A stretch of 64,000 bases of DNA from HGM04593 sp045647745 (GCA_045647745.1 JAZRMQ010000066.1:104703-168702), one strand, 5' to 3'; positions 46,382-56,654 are shown, counted from the first letter of the stretch. Numbers and translations: made by a program. The notes: generated from the letters alone by a model not told the origin.

Positions 46382-49012
46382 ATGGCCGAAAAAGATGCTG
46401 CTCTTACCCCTATGATGCGCCAGTTCTACGAACTCAAGGCAAAGCACCCCGACGCTGTGCTGCTGTTCCGTTGTGGCGACTTCTACGAGACATACTGCTC
46501 TGATGCTATCGTTGCATCGGAAATACTGGGTATAACACTCACCAAACGTTCTAATGGCAAGAGCGATGCTTCAAAAGCCATAGAGATGGCAGGCTTTCCT
46601 TTTCACGCACTCGACACCTATCTTCCCAAATTGGTGCGTGCCGGCAAGCGCGTTGCAATCTGCGACCAGCTCGAGGACCCCAAAATGACAAAAAAATTGG
46701 TTAAGCGAGGTATAACAGAACTTGTTACACCGGGTGTTTCAATCAACGACAACGTGCTGGATTACAAAGAGAACAATTTTCTTGCAGCGGTTCATTTTGG
46801 CAAGCCAATGTGTGGTGTTTCATTCCTCGATATATCAACCGGAGAGTACCTTGTTGCCGAGGGCACTTTTGACTATATCGAAAAATTATTGATAAATTTC
46901 CGCCCGAAGGAAATTCTTGTGGAGCGCGGCCTGAAAGGGCGTTTCACCGAGTGTTTTGGTAGCAAATTCCTCACTTTTGAGCTCGATGATTGGGCTTTCA
47001 CCGATGAGTTTGCCAATGAAAAACTGACGAAACACTTTGAGACAAAGAACCTGAAAGGCTTTGGAATTTCGCATCTGCGCAGTGGAGTAGTGGCTGCCGG
47101 TGCAATCCTGCACTATCTTGAGGTTACGTTACACACACAAATATCACACATACGTAATATCTCGCGCATTGAAGAGGAGCGTTACGTGCGACTCGACAAA
47201 TTCACCATACGCAGCCTTGAATTGCTTGGCAGTATGCACGAGGGTGGCTCATCGCTCCTTTCGGTCATAGATAACACGCTAACTGCTATGGGAGCGCGCT
47301 TGCTTAAACGTTGGATGGTGTTCCCGCTCAAGGATAAAAAACCTATTGAAGAGCGCCTTGACATTGTTGAGTATTATTTTCGTGAACCTTATTTCCGCGA
47401 GTTGATAGAGGACCAGCTACACTTGATTGGCGACCTTGAGCGTATAATTGCCAAGGTGGCTGCAGGGCGCGTCTCACCACGCGAGCTTGTACAGTTAAAA
47501 CTGGCACTGCAAGCTGTAGAACCTATAAAGAGAGCTTGCGAAAATGCCAACAACGAGGTGTTAAAAAGAATAGGCGCACAGCTTGACTGCTGTGCCGAGA
47601 TACGCGACAGAATAGCAGCCGAAATTGTCCCCGAGCCGCCTTTGTTGCTCAACAAGGGCGGGGTAGTGGCCGACGGTGTAAACGCACAGCTCGACGAACT
47701 GCGCCAGATAGCATACAACGGCAAGGATTATCTGTTGCAACTACAACAACGCGAGAGTGAGCGCACCGGCATACCAAGCTTGAAAATATCATTCAACAAT
47801 GTCTTCGGATACTATATCGAAGTGCGTAACACCTATAAGGATAATGTCCCCGAGGAGTGGATACGCAAACAGACACTGGTAAACGCCGAGCGTTATATTA
47901 CACAGGAGCTGAAGGAGTATGAAGAGAAAATCCTTGGTGCCGAGGAAAAAATCCTTGCACTGGAAACACAGATATACAATAACCTTATTGCCGATTTAGC
48001 ATCGTATATACCCGCAATTCAGATAGATGCCACACACCTTGCAAGGCTCGACGTTCTGCTCTCTTTTGCAAATGTTTCACGTGCATATAAGTATATACGC
48101 CCGGTAATTAGCGAGGAGGATGTGCTTGATATAAAACAGGGGCGTCACCCGGTGATTGAAAGACAGATGGCAGTAGGGGAGAACTACATTCCAAACGACC
48201 TTTACCTTGACAACGACAAGCAACAGATTATCATTGTAACAGGCCCAAATATGGCCGGTAAGTCGGCGTTGTTGCGACAGACAGCACTCATCACTCTGCT
48301 TGCACAAATAGGTTGCTTTGTACCTGCTGAAAGTGCTGTTATCGGCCTCGTGGACAAGATTTTCACCCGCGTGGGTGCAAGCGATAATATTTCGGCAGGC
48401 GAATCAACATTTATGGTTGAGATGACCGAAGCTGCGAATATCCTCAATAACCTTTCGGGGCACAGCCTTGTGCTTTTTGACGAGCTTGGCCGTGGAACAT
48501 CAACATACGATGGAATGTCTATTGCTTGGGCTATTGTAGAGTATATTCACGAATATGCAAAAGGCAGAGCACGCACTCTTTTTGCCACACATTACCACGA
48601 GCTTAACGAGATGGAGAAGAGCTTCCCACGCATCAAAAACTTTAATGTTTCGGTGCGCGAAATAGATGGCAAAGTAATCTTCCTGCGCAAGCTGATGCCG
48701 GGTGGCAGCGAACACTCATTCGGTATTCACGTTGCAAAGCTTGCCGGTATGCCCAAAAGTATTGTAAAGCGCTCGGAACAGATACTAAAGAAACTCGAAG
48801 CCGGAAACAACAGGGGAGAGCTAAAAAGCGCTCCAACAGCCGAAATTGCCGAGAGTCGTGAGGGTATGCAGTTAAATTTCTTTCAGCTCGACGACCCGGT
48901 ACTTTCACAGGTTCGCGATGAAATTCTGGGCATAGATGTAAATAATCTGACACCGCTCGAAGCGCTTAACAAACTAAATGATATAAAAAGAATTGTCAAG
49001 GGCAAAAATTAA
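46382..49012 (+). CDS. mutS: DNA mismatch repair protein MutS
   Basis: 876 residues. Mismatch-reading motif GDFYETY (Phe and Glu), connector, lever and clamp domains, and the ATPase with Walker A GPNMAGKSALLRQ, Walker B LVLFDELGRGTST and the family motif THYHELNEME. The C-terminal part supports dimers. A weak promoter candidate (TACATTCG at 46343-46350) is upstream. It is followed by a terminator and katA. Confidence 0.97.
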   Translation: MAEKDAALTPMMRQFYELKAKHPDAVLLFRCGDFYETYCSDAIVASEILGITLTKRSNGKSDASKAIEMAGFPFHALDTYLPKLVRAGKRVAICDQLEDPKMTKKLVKRGITELVTPGVSINDNVLDYKENNFLAAVHFGKPMCGVSFLDISTGEYLVAEGTFDYIEKLLINFRPKEILVERGLKGRFTECFGSKFLTFELDDWAFTDEFANEKLTKHFETKNLKGFGISHLRSGVVAAGAILHYLEVTLHTQISHIRNISRIEEERYVRLDKFTIRSLELLGSMHEGGSSLLSVIDNTLTAMGARLLKRWMVFPLKDKKPIEERLDIVEYYFREPYFRELIEDQLHLIGDLERIIAKVAAGRVSPRELVQLKLALQAVEPIKRACENANNEVLKRIGAQLDCCAEIRDRIAAEIVPEPPLLLNKGGVVADGVNAQLDELRQIAYNGKDYLLQLQQRESERTGIPSLKISFNNVFGYYIEVRNTYKDNVPEEWIRKQTLVNAERYITQELKEYEEKILGAEEKILALETQIYNNLIADLASYIPAIQIDATHLARLDVLLSFANVSRAYKYIRPVISEEDVLDIKQGRHPVIERQMAVGENYIPNDLYLDNDKQQIIIVTGPNMAGKSALLRQTALITLLAQIGCFVPAESAVIGLVDKIFTRVGASDNISAGESTFMVEMTEAANILNNLSGHSLVLFDELGRGTSTYDGMSIAWAIVEYIHEYAKGRARTLFATHYHELNEMEKSFPRIKNFNVSVREIDGKVIFLRKLMPGGSEHSFGIHVAKLAGMPKSIVKRSEQILKKLEAGNNRGELKSAPTAEIAESREGMQLNFFQLDDPVLSQVRDEILGIDVNNLTPLEALNKLNDIKRIVKGKN

Positions 49013-49041
49013 AAAACGCCCGAACAATTAAAAGAAACAAG

Positions 49042-49077
49042 CTGTTGAGTATTTACAAATATTCAACAGTTTTTTTT
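49042..49077 (+). terminator. Terminator of mutS ending on the katA start codon
   Basis: A 12 bp stem (CTGTTGAGTATT with AATATTCAACAG, one G-U) around a TACA loop, then eight T. The T run ends at 49077 and the katA ATG is at 49078, so the hairpin lies in the katA leader. Confidence 0.85.
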
Positions 49078-50583
49078 ATGGATAAAAAATTTTTAACAAA
49101 TGAGGTGGGCGCACCTGTGCCCGACAACACAAACTCGCTCACTGCCGGAGAGCGTGGTCCAATATTACTCGAGGATAATTGGCTACTCGAAAAGTTAGCA
49201 CATTTCGACCGCGAGGTAATCCCCGAGCGCCGTATGCACGCAAAAGGCAGTGGTGCTTTCGGCTGTTTTACAGTAACAAATGATATAACACATTACAGCA
49301 GTGCATCTGTTTTTTCAAAAATTGGCAAAAAAACAGATGTTTTTGTACGCTTTTCAACCGTTGCCGGTGAACGTGGAGCAGCCGATGCCGAACGTGATAT
49401 TCGTGGCTTTGCCGTCAAGTTCTACACCGATGAAGGTAATTGGGATTTAGTTGGAAATAACACTCCTGTGTTTTTTCTGCGCGACCCCCTGCAATTCCCC
49501 GACCTTAACCACGCAATAAAACGCGACCCGCAGACAAATCTGCGCTCACCACAAAGTAATTGGGATTTCTGGACAATGCTGCCAGAGGCTTTGCATCAGA
49601 TAACCATTGTAATGTCCGACCGAGGCATACCAGCCTCTTACCGCCATATGCACGGGTTTGGTTCACACACTTATAGCCTTATAAATGCAAACGGCGAGCG
49701 TGTGTGGGTTAAATTCCATTTCCGCACGCAGCAAGGTATAAAAAATATGAGCAACAGCGAGGCTGCAGCCATTATAGCACACGACCGCGAGAGTCACGGA
49801 CGAGACCTTTACAATGCAATAGAAAAGGGTGATTTTCCGCGTTGGACACTATACATACAAGTGATGACCGAGAAACAGGCTGCCAACTACAAAGAGAACC
49901 CTTTCGACATAACAAAGGTGTGGAGCCACAAGGATTTTCCACTAATAGAAGTTGGTATTTTGGAACTTAATCGCAACCCTGAAAATTACTTTGCCGACGT
50001 TGAGCAGGCTGCATTCAACCCGGCTCACATTGTACCCGGTATAGGACTTTCTCCCGATAAATTGCTCCAAGGCCGACTTTTTTCATACGGTGATGCACAA
50101 CGCTACAGGCTTGGAGTAAACCACGACCAGATACCTGTAAACAAGGCTAAATGCCCTATACATAGTTTTCACCGCGACGGGGCAATGCGTGTAGATGGGA
50201 ACAATGGCGCAACAAAGGGATATTCACCAAATAGCATAGGCGAGTGGAAAACCCAAAATGCTCATACAACTTATTCGCATATTACAGGAGAGGCTGTGCG
50301 TTACAATCCATACGAAGACCGCACCGATGACTGTTTCTATCAACCGGGTAACCTATACAGACTTATTAGCGAGGATAAAAGAAAAATACTTATAGCAAAT
50401 ACTGCCGAGGATATGATATCTGTCACAAAGAATATAAAATACCGCCACGCAGCACATTGCTACCTTGCCGACAAAGAGTATGGCACTCGCCTTGCAGAGG
50501 CTATGAATATTGATATAACAGAGGTTGAAAAACTGGCTGCAATGAGTGAGACAGAAAGACTTGCTGCAACCGTAACAAAATAA
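49078..50583 (+). CDS. katA: Haem catalase
   Basis: 501 residues from ATG 49078 (MDKKFLTNEVGAPVPDNTNS); the TTG-initiated longer reading lies inside the terminator hairpin. It is a small-subunit clade 3 catalase: active-site His in RRMHAKGSGAFG, Asn in NNTPVFFLRDPLQFPDLNH, and the proximal Tyr in RLFSYGDAQRYRLG. It decomposes hydrogen peroxide, protecting an anaerobe on air exposure. No promoter of the usual type was found in the 65 bases between mutS and the ATG, so transcription may come from inside mutS or by controlled read-through. Confidence 0.96.
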   Translation: MDKKFLTNEVGAPVPDNTNSLTAGERGPILLEDNWLLEKLAHFDREVIPERRMHAKGSGAFGCFTVTNDITHYSSASVFSKIGKKTDVFVRFSTVAGERGAADAERDIRGFAVKFYTDEGNWDLVGNNTPVFFLRDPLQFPDLNHAIKRDPQTNLRSPQSNWDFWTMLPEALHQITIVMSDRGIPASYRHMHGFGSHTYSLINANGERVWVKFHFRTQQGIKNMSNSEAAAIIAHDRESHGRDLYNAIEKGDFPRWTLYIQVMTEKQAANYKENPFDITKVWSHKDFPLIEVGILELNRNPENYFADVEQAAFNPAHIVPGIGLSPDKLLQGRLFSYGDAQRYRLGVNHDQIPVNKAKCPIHSFHRDGAMRVDGNNGATKGYSPNSIGEWKTQNAHTTYSHITGEAVRYNPYEDRTDDCFYQPGNLYRLISEDKRKILIANTAEDMISVTKNIKYRHAAHCYLADKEYGTRLAEAMNIDITEVEKLAAMSETERLAATVTK

Positions 50584-50586
50584 AAA

Positions 50587-50605
50587 AATCGGCTTTAAGC
50601 CGATT
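50587..50605. terminator. Bidirectional terminator between katA and lgt
   Basis: AATCGGCTT and its complement around a single T, flanked by A and T runs. The lgt stop (50595-50597) lies inside the hairpin, and katA ends 3 bases before it. Confidence 0.8.
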
Positions 50606-51422
50606 TTTTTATTCCTTTTATCATAAAATATGCTCCTGTAACTATTAGCGGAATACTTAACCATTGCCCCATTATCAAGGTCATTCCATCCTCAAAAGGC
50701 ACCTGATTTTCTTTTATAAATTCTACAAAGAAACGGAATGTGAATATCGTAAAAAGACAATATCCCATAAACAATCCGCTACCAATCTTTGCTTTATACT
50801 TTTTATAGAGCAATAACCCAAAGAGGAATATTACAAAATAGGCAATAGCTTCATATAGCTGAGCAGGGTGGTGGGGTTGTGTCTCACCGGCCTGAACAAA
50901 AATAACACCCCAAGGAAGGTTAGTTTCTGTGCCTATAATTTCACTGTTCATAAAGTTTCCAATGCGCACCATTGCCGAAAAAAACGGAGCTGCAACGGCA
51001 ATATTATCAAGTGTCCACACCATTGTGAGTTTTGTTTTTCTCACATACAGCAACAATGCTGTTATAACACCTATGACTCCACCGTGACTGGCCAACCCCT
51101 CGTAGCCGCTAAAAACCCATCCATCAGCCGTCTGTTTAATTGGTAAAAACATCTCTATCGGATGCGAAAGATAATATTCGGGTTGATAGAATAGACAATG
51201 ACCTAGCCTTGCGCCAATGATTATACCGGCAAAACAATACATAAAAAGAGGGTCGAAAAGTTCATCACTCACGCCGCTTTTTTTATACAGCTTGCCAACA
51301 ATATAATATGCTCCCACCAAACCTATAACCCAACACAAAGAGTAGTATCTGATATCAAAACCAAATACTGAAAAAGGGCCGATGGAGGGGTCCCATACAA
51401 TAGCGCAATCTATCAGGCTCAT
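50595..51422 (-). CDS. lgt: Prolipoprotein diacylglyceryl transferase
   Basis: 275 residues with about seven transmembrane segments. Family motifs: GARLGHCLFYQPEYYL, GLASHGGVIGVITALLL (the catalytic His) and RIGNFMNSEIIGTET. It transfers diacylglycerol from phosphatidylglycerol to the lipobox Cys, and so is needed for all the lipoproteins of this window. It lies 5 bases after ychF. Confidence 0.96.
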   Translation of the reverse strand: MSLIDCAIVWDPSIGPFSVFGFDIRYYSLCWVIGLVGAYYIVGKLYKKSGVSDELFDPLFMYCFAGIIIGARLGHCLFYQPEYYLSHPIEMFLPIKQTADGWVFSGYEGLASHGGVIGVITALLLYVRKTKLTMVWTLDNIAVAAPFFSAMVRIGNFMNSEIIGTETNLPWGVIFVQAGETQPHHPAQLYEAIAYFVIFLFGLLLYKKYKAKIGSGLFMGYCLFTIFTFRFFVEFIKENQVPFEDGMTLIMGQWLSIPLIVTGAYFMIKGIKKSA

Positions 51423-51427
51423 AATTA

Positions 51428-52531
51428 TTATACGTTAAAGCGGAAGTGCATTATATCACCATCCTGAACAACATATTCCTTACCCTCAACACCCATCTTG
51501 CCGGCCTCTTTTACAGCAGCCTCTGAGCCGTAGTTTATATAGTCGTCATATTTTATAACCTCGGCGCGGATAAAACCCTTCTCAAAATCGGTGTGGATGA
51601 CACCTGCACACTGGGGAGCTTTCCAACCCTTGCGGAATGTCCAAGCTTTCACCTCCATCTCTCCGGCTGTGATAAATGTCTGCAGGTTCAAAAGGCTGTA
51701 AATAGCCTTTATAAGGCGGTCACAACCCGACTCTTTCAAGCCCATATCCTCAAGGAACATCTGTTTCTCTTCATAGCTCTCAAGCTCGGCAATATCAGCC
51801 TCGGTCTGTGCCGAGATAATCAAAAGCTCGGCATTCTCATCTTTAACAGCCTCGCGCACAGCCTCTACATATTTGTTGCCATTTGCAGCAGATGTATCAT
51901 CAACGTTGCAAACATAGAGCACAGGCTTTGATGTGAGCAAGAAAAGATTTTTTGCAATCTGTTGTTCATCCTCGGTGTCAAAAACCACTGTACGAGCCGA
52001 TTTTCCGGCTTCAAGGGCCTCTTTATACTGCATAAGCACATCATACTCGAGCTTTGCCTGCTTGTCACCACCAACACGTGCCTGTTTCTCGACACGTTTG
52101 ATTTTGTTCTCAACAGTTTCAAGGTCTTTAAACTGCAATTCAAGGTCAATAATCTCCTTGTCGCGCACAGGGTTCACCGAGCCGTCAACGTGAACAATAT
52201 TGTCATTATCGAAACAGCGTAGAACGTGTATGATAGCATCAGTCTCTCGAATATTACCAAGGAATTGATTACCTAGTCCCTCGCCCTTGCTGGCACCTTT
52301 TACAAGACCTGCAATATCCACAATATCACAGGTGGCGGGTACGATGCGACCGGGATGTACAAGCTCGGCCAATTTATTCAGTCGTTCATCGGGAACGGTT
52401 ATTTGACCCAACTGCGCATCGATTGTACAGAATGGGAAGTTAGCAGCTTGTGCTTTTGCACTTGAAAGACAGTTAAAAAGTGTAGATTTACCAACGTTGG
52501 GCAAGCCAACAATACCTGCTTTTAAAGCCAT
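51428..52531 (-). CDS. ychF: Ribosome-binding ATPase YchF
   Basis: 367 residues, Obg-family fold: G1 GLPNVGKST, DIAGLVKGASKGEGLGNQFL (G3), a coiled-coil and a C-terminal TGS domain (IKYDDYINYGSEAAVKEAGK; YVVQDGDIMHFRFNV). YchF binds ATP rather than GTP in known members and links to ribosomes and stress response. It is cotranscribed with lgt (gap 5 bases). A possible promoter and a palindrome lie in its leader. Confidence 0.97.
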   Translation of the reverse strand: MALKAGIVGLPNVGKSTLFNCLSSAKAQAANFPFCTIDAQLGQITVPDERLNKLAELVHPGRIVPATCDIVDIAGLVKGASKGEGLGNQFLGNIRETDAIIHVLRCFDNDNIVHVDGSVNPVRDKEIIDLELQFKDLETVENKIKRVEKQARVGGDKQAKLEYDVLMQYKEALEAGKSARTVVFDTEDEQQIAKNLFLLTSKPVLYVCNVDDTSAANGNKYVEAVREAVKDENAELLIISAQTEADIAELESYEEKQMFLEDMGLKESGCDRLIKAIYSLLNLQTFITAGEMEVKAWTFRKGWKAPQCAGVIHTDFEKGFIRAEVIKYDDYINYGSEAAVKEAGKMGVEGKEYVVQDGDIMHFRFNV

Positions 52532-52592
52532 ATAAAAGTTTAATTTAAGTTACGTAATTACATATTTGTCACGCCTACAATGTATACAGGAT

Positions 52593-52607
52593 ACTTTTGT
52601 CAAAAGT
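52593..52607. repeat. Small palindrome in the ychF leader
   Basis: ACTTTTG-T-CAAAAGT, a perfect 7 bp inverted repeat with a one-base centre, in the predicted leader of ychF. It may be an operator; chance not excluded. Confidence 0.3.
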
Positions 52608-52629
52608 GGCACAAATACAAAAAGTTGTG

Positions 52630-52661
52630 CAAAGTTAGTGAATAAATTTGGTACTGCGAAA
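52630..52661 (-). promoter_or_regulatory. Promoter for ychF-lgt
   Basis: On the minus strand TTTC (52661-52658), a 20-base spacer and TAACTTTG (52637-52630), an exact -7 match; a leader of about 90 bases would follow. Confidence 0.55.
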
Positions 52662-52672
52662 TACTGTATTGT

Positions 52673-55501
52673 TTAATGTGCCTCGAGCCAATTGGTACCC
52701 CAACCATAGTCGGCTATCAACGGAACATTCAGTGCTATTGCATTCTGCATCTCGGTGGTTACAATATCCAGCACAATGTCTTTTTCGCTCGGGTGTACAT
52801 TAAAGTTCAACTCATCGTGCACTTGCAGTATCATTGTTGACTTTAAGGCTGATGCTTTAAAACGTTTGTAGATATTCACCATTGCCACCTTTATAATATC
52901 GGCAGCGCTACCTTGAATTGGTGCGTTGACAGCATTGCGCTCGGCATAACCGCGCACTACAGCATTATGAGAATTAATATCGGGCAGATAGCGCTTGCGG
53001 TGGTATATTGTCTCGACAAACCCTTTTTCTTTTGCCTCTTGTTTACAATTTTCAATATATTGCTGCACTCCACTGTATGTTGCAAAATAGTTCTCGATAA
53101 GTTCTTTTGCTTCGCGACGATCGACATTCATTCTTTCGGCAAGACCAAAGACTGAAATTCCGTATATTATACCAAAATTGGCAACCTTTGCTTTGCGACG
53201 CTCATCCTTTGTAACCTCGTCGATGGGCTTTTTATATACTTTGGCTGCGGTTGCCGCGTGAATATCGTAACCACTGCGGAAATCATCAATCATATTCTTG
53301 TCGCCACTCAGATGAGCCATTATTCGCAACTCAATCTGCGAATAGTCGACCGAGAGGAACGTACAACCATCATCGGGAACAAAAGCCTTGCGAACCTCCT
53401 TGCCATCCTCGTCGCGAATGGGGATATTCTGCAAATTAGGATTGCTTGAACTCAAACGCCCGGTAGCTGTAACTGTTTGGTTGTATGATGTGTGTATTTT
53501 TCCTGTTCTGGGGTTTACAAGCTCGGGGAGAGCATCGATATATGTGCTCAATAATTTTTTGAGACCACGATATTGTAGAATATTTTTGACAATAGGGTGG
53601 CGGTTCTGCAATTGCGCAAGCACCTCTTCAGATGTAACAAACTGGCCAGTCTTGGTCTTTTTTGGTTTATCGACAATCTTCAGTTTGCCAAACAGAATAT
53701 CACCCACCTGCTTTGGCGATGCTATATTAAAAGGCTCACCGGCAAGCGAGTATATATTTTCTTCAATATCGGCAAGACGCTTACTGAATAACACCGACGT
53801 TTCTTTGAGTGCAGCAGTGTCTATGCGTGCTCCGTTGCGTTCCATATAAGCAAGCACGGGAACAAGAGGCATCTCAATGTTATAAAACAACTCCTCAACA
53901 CACTCTTTTTTAAGCTCATCTTGTAATATATTTTTCAGTTTCAGAGTAACATCGGCATCCTCGCAGGCATAATCGCATACAACGGCGGGGGAGACGTCGC
54001 GCATATTTTTTTGGTTACGCCCCTTTTCGCCTATCAGCTCTTCTATTTTTATGGTCTCGTAATTGAGATAAATCTCGGCCAGATAATCCATTCCGTGAAA
54101 AAGCTCCGGTTGCAGAACATAGTGCGCAATCATTGTATCGAAAAGTTTTCCGCGCACCTCTACTCCATAATTGCCAAGAACTGTTATGTCATATTTTAAA
54201 TTTTGACCAACCTTCTCAATCTCATCGCTTTCAAAAATATCCCTTAGAATTTCCAAGCGACTCATCACCTTTTCTCTATCGACCGGCATTGTCACATAAA
54301 AAGCCTCACCCTCCTTTACAGAAAAGCTTATACCCACCAATTCGGCATTAAGAGCGACAGCACTTGTTGTTTCGGTGTCAAAACATACTGTTTTATAATT
54401 TTTTAAAACAAGAGCTAAAGAGGTTATATCTTCTTCTGTTTCAATGAGTTTATACGTGTGAGACACCTCTTTTAACGTCAAATGGCTCGATTTTTTTTCT
54501 TCACCCGCATCATCGGTCGCAAAAAAATCAAAGAGAGAGCCTTGAAGAGAGTCCTGTTTTGAACTTTTTTTATTTGCTGTTGAAACAGCTGTTGCAATAA
54601 CCGGAGATTCGTCAAAAAGCGATGGCGCAAAATTTGTTTTCATCACTCGCTCCTTTAAAGAGCGTAATTCGTAAAAATCAAACAGACGAGCCAACTCCTC
54701 TTCGTTAGGTTGCTCGCGTTTCAGATTTTGCATATCGAGTTCAATGGGAACATCAGTTTTTATAGTAGCAAGGAATTTACTGAATAAAATCTGTTCTTTA
54801 TTTTCTTCAACCTTTGTCTTTAGAGCACCTTTCAGCTCGGCTGTATTTTCAAGCATATTTTCAATGCTGCCGAATTGGGCTATCAATTTTTGTGCAGTCT
54901 TTTCGCCAACACCGGGACAACCGGGAATATTATCACTCGAGTCACCCATCAAGCCAAGAAGGTCAATAACCTGAGCTGTTGTTTCAATACCAAATTTCTC
55001 CTTCACCCTCTCAACACCCATCACCTCAAACTCTTTGTCACCATATTTTGGGCGATATATGAATGTTGTATCAGAAACTAATTGACCATAATCCTTGTCG
55101 GGGGTCATCATATATGTCACACCCCCCCTCTTCTCGGCCTGTTTAGCAAGTGTGCCAATAACATCATCAGCTTCGTAACCGGGAACCTCGAAAATGGGGA
55201 TATTATAGGCTTTGATAAATTCCTTTATAACAGGAACCGACTCCCTTATAACCTCGGGAGTCTCCTCGCGCTGAGCTTTATACTGCTCATACGCCTCGTG
55301 ACGAAAGGTGGGGCCTTTAGGGTCGAATGCAATTCCAATATGTGTGGGATTTTCCTTTTTTAATACATCCTCAAGAGTGTTTATAAAACCCATAATAGCC
55401 GATGTATTAAACCCTTTTGAGTTTATTCTGGGATTCTTTATAAATGCATAATATGCACGATATATCAAAGCGTATGCGTCGAGAAGAAATAACTTGTCCA
55501 T
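52673..55501 (-). CDS. polA: DNA polymerase I
   Basis: 942 residues. A 5'-3' exonuclease domain (about 1-290, LLDAYALIYRAYYAFI; MTPDKDYGQLVS; DSSDNIPGCPGVGEKTA), a 3'-5' exonuclease domain (about 345-530, VCFDTETTSAVALNAELVG; ACEDADVTLKL) and a family A polymerase domain (about 560-942, FLSVDYSQIELRIMAHLSGD; RRKAKVANFGIIYGIS; LQVHDELNF). All three keep catalytic residues. It fills gaps and removes primers in replication and repair. Confidence 0.97.
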   Translation of the reverse strand: MDKLFLLDAYALIYRAYYAFIKNPRINSKGFNTSAIMGFINTLEDVLKKENPTHIGIAFDPKGPTFRHEAYEQYKAQREETPEVIRESVPVIKEFIKAYNIPIFEVPGYEADDVIGTLAKQAEKRGGVTYMMTPDKDYGQLVSDTTFIYRPKYGDKEFEVMGVERVKEKFGIETTAQVIDLLGLMGDSSDNIPGCPGVGEKTAQKLIAQFGSIENMLENTAELKGALKTKVEENKEQILFSKFLATIKTDVPIELDMQNLKREQPNEEELARLFDFYELRSLKERVMKTNFAPSLFDESPVIATAVSTANKKSSKQDSLQGSLFDFFATDDAGEEKKSSHLTLKEVSHTYKLIETEEDITSLALVLKNYKTVCFDTETTSAVALNAELVGISFSVKEGEAFYVTMPVDREKVMSRLEILRDIFESDEIEKVGQNLKYDITVLGNYGVEVRGKLFDTMIAHYVLQPELFHGMDYLAEIYLNYETIKIEELIGEKGRNQKNMRDVSPAVVCDYACEDADVTLKLKNILQDELKKECVEELFYNIEMPLVPVLAYMERNGARIDTAALKETSVLFSKRLADIEENIYSLAGEPFNIASPKQVGDILFGKLKIVDKPKKTKTGQFVTSEEVLAQLQNRHPIVKNILQYRGLKKLLSTYIDALPELVNPRTGKIHTSYNQTVTATGRLSSSNPNLQNIPIRDEDGKEVRKAFVPDDGCTFLSVDYSQIELRIMAHLSGDKNMIDDFRSGYDIHAATAAKVYKKPIDEVTKDERRKAKVANFGIIYGISVFGLAERMNVDRREAKELIENYFATYSGVQQYIENCKQEAKEKGFVETIYHRKRYLPDINSHNAVVRGYAERNAVNAPIQGSAADIIKVAMVNIYKRFKASALKSTMILQVHDELNFNVHPSEKDIVLDIVTTEMQNAIALNVPLIADYGWGTNWLEAH

Positions 55502-55539
55502 TTTAAATTTAGATTAACCGTTTGTAAAAATACATAATT

Positions 55540-55573
55540 TTTGCCACTTTCCTTTGCTTTTTTATTACTTTTG
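55540..55573 (+). promoter_or_regulatory. Promoter for the polyprenyl synthase
   Basis: TTTG (55540-55543), a 22-base spacer (slightly long) and TACTTTTG (55566-55573). Confidence 0.5.
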
Positions 55574-55625
55574 CACTCAAAGAACGTTTTAACTTTTTAT
55601 TTAAACCGTCGAATATATATCCATT

Positions 55626-56600
55626 ATGGATTTATTGTCAACAATTAAAAAACCTTTAGAGCAAGAATTTGCTGATTTCAACGACTATTTTAGGTCTTTG
55701 TTGAAAAGCGATGTCGTGCTTATGAATGATGCATTATCTTTCCTTGATAAATCAATTGGAAAAATGATGCGTCCAATGTTGGTGTTATTGGTGGCAAAAA
55801 GCATCGAAAAGGTAAATGAAAAAACATTTTCAGCTGCAGCTGCAGTAGAAATGCTGCACACTGCAAGTCTTTTACACGATGATGTGATAGACGAGAGTGA
55901 TAAAAGACGTGGACAACCATCGTTAAATGTTCGATTCAGCAACAATATTGCTGTGTTAACCGGGGACTATATGTTCTCAATAGCATTAAACTGCACTGCA
56001 AAGACAGGAGATATTCGTGTTATTGATGCAATATCTGTTATGGGACGCGACTTGCCTAACGGTGAGGTTATGCAGGTTGAATTACAACAAAAAGGCTTAT
56101 ACAGCGAGGAAAATTATCTAAAGGTTATATACTATAAGACTGCATCTCTTTTTGTATGTTGTTGCGCTTGTGCTGTGTACACTGTTGGCGGCAGCGATGA
56201 ATATTTAAAGAAATTCAGCGACTATGGAAAATATGTCGGTATATGCTTTCAGATGAAAGATGATATCTTTGATTATTATAGTAACGATGTAGGCAAACCA
56301 ACAGGCAGTGATATGAGCGAGGGTAAGATAACATTGCCTGCGTTGTATGTGTTACGCACAAGTTCCAATCCTCTTTTAATACCTATACGAGAGAAATTGT
56401 CAAATGGAATTTATCTCGATAAAAAGGAGATAGAAACATTGATTGAGATATCAAAAAATGAAGGTGGAATAGAGTATACAAATAACCTTATTGAACATTA
56501 TCGTAAATTGGCAATAGAGTCTATACCAGCAGATATTTCAGATGAATACCGCGATGCGTTGACAGCTTATATAGATTACGTAATTTCAAGAGATAAATAA
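55626..56600 (+). CDS. Polyprenyl diphosphate synthase (IspB type)
   Basis: 324 residues. First Asp-rich motif LLHDDVIDESDKRRG and second motif MKDDIFDYYSNDVGKP. It elongates isoprenoid diphosphates in trans configuration, probably for the menaquinone side chain; Ala and Leu/Met near the first motif would set the length. Typical members are octaprenyl-type synthases. It is a lone gene between polA and deoC, with its own promoter and a shared terminator. Confidence 0.9.
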   Translation: MDLLSTIKKPLEQEFADFNDYFRSLLKSDVVLMNDALSFLDKSIGKMMRPMLVLLVAKSIEKVNEKTFSAAAAVEMLHTASLLHDDVIDESDKRRGQPSLNVRFSNNIAVLTGDYMFSIALNCTAKTGDIRVIDAISVMGRDLPNGEVMQVELQQKGLYSEENYLKVIYYKTASLFVCCCACAVYTVGGSDEYLKKFSDYGKYVGICFQMKDDIFDYYSNDVGKPTGSDMSEGKITLPALYVLRTSSNPLLIPIREKLSNGIYLDKKEIETLIEISKNEGGIEYTNNLIEHYRKLAIESIPADISDEYRDALTAYIDYVISRDK

Positions 56601-56633
56601 AAAAATATCGTTGCTGACTGCAACGATATTTTT
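56601..56633. terminator. Bidirectional terminator between the polyprenyl synthase gene and deoC
   Basis: A 14 bp perfect stem (AAAAATATCGTTGC and its complement) with loop TGACT, followed by T runs on both strands. Confidence 0.9.
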
Positions 56634-56654
56634 TTTATTTATACTATTCTTTGA

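Noticed and set aside
49045..49077. TTG start for catalase at 49045
   Set aside because: It lies inside the terminator hairpin and adds residues foreign to catalases; ATG 49078 is normal.
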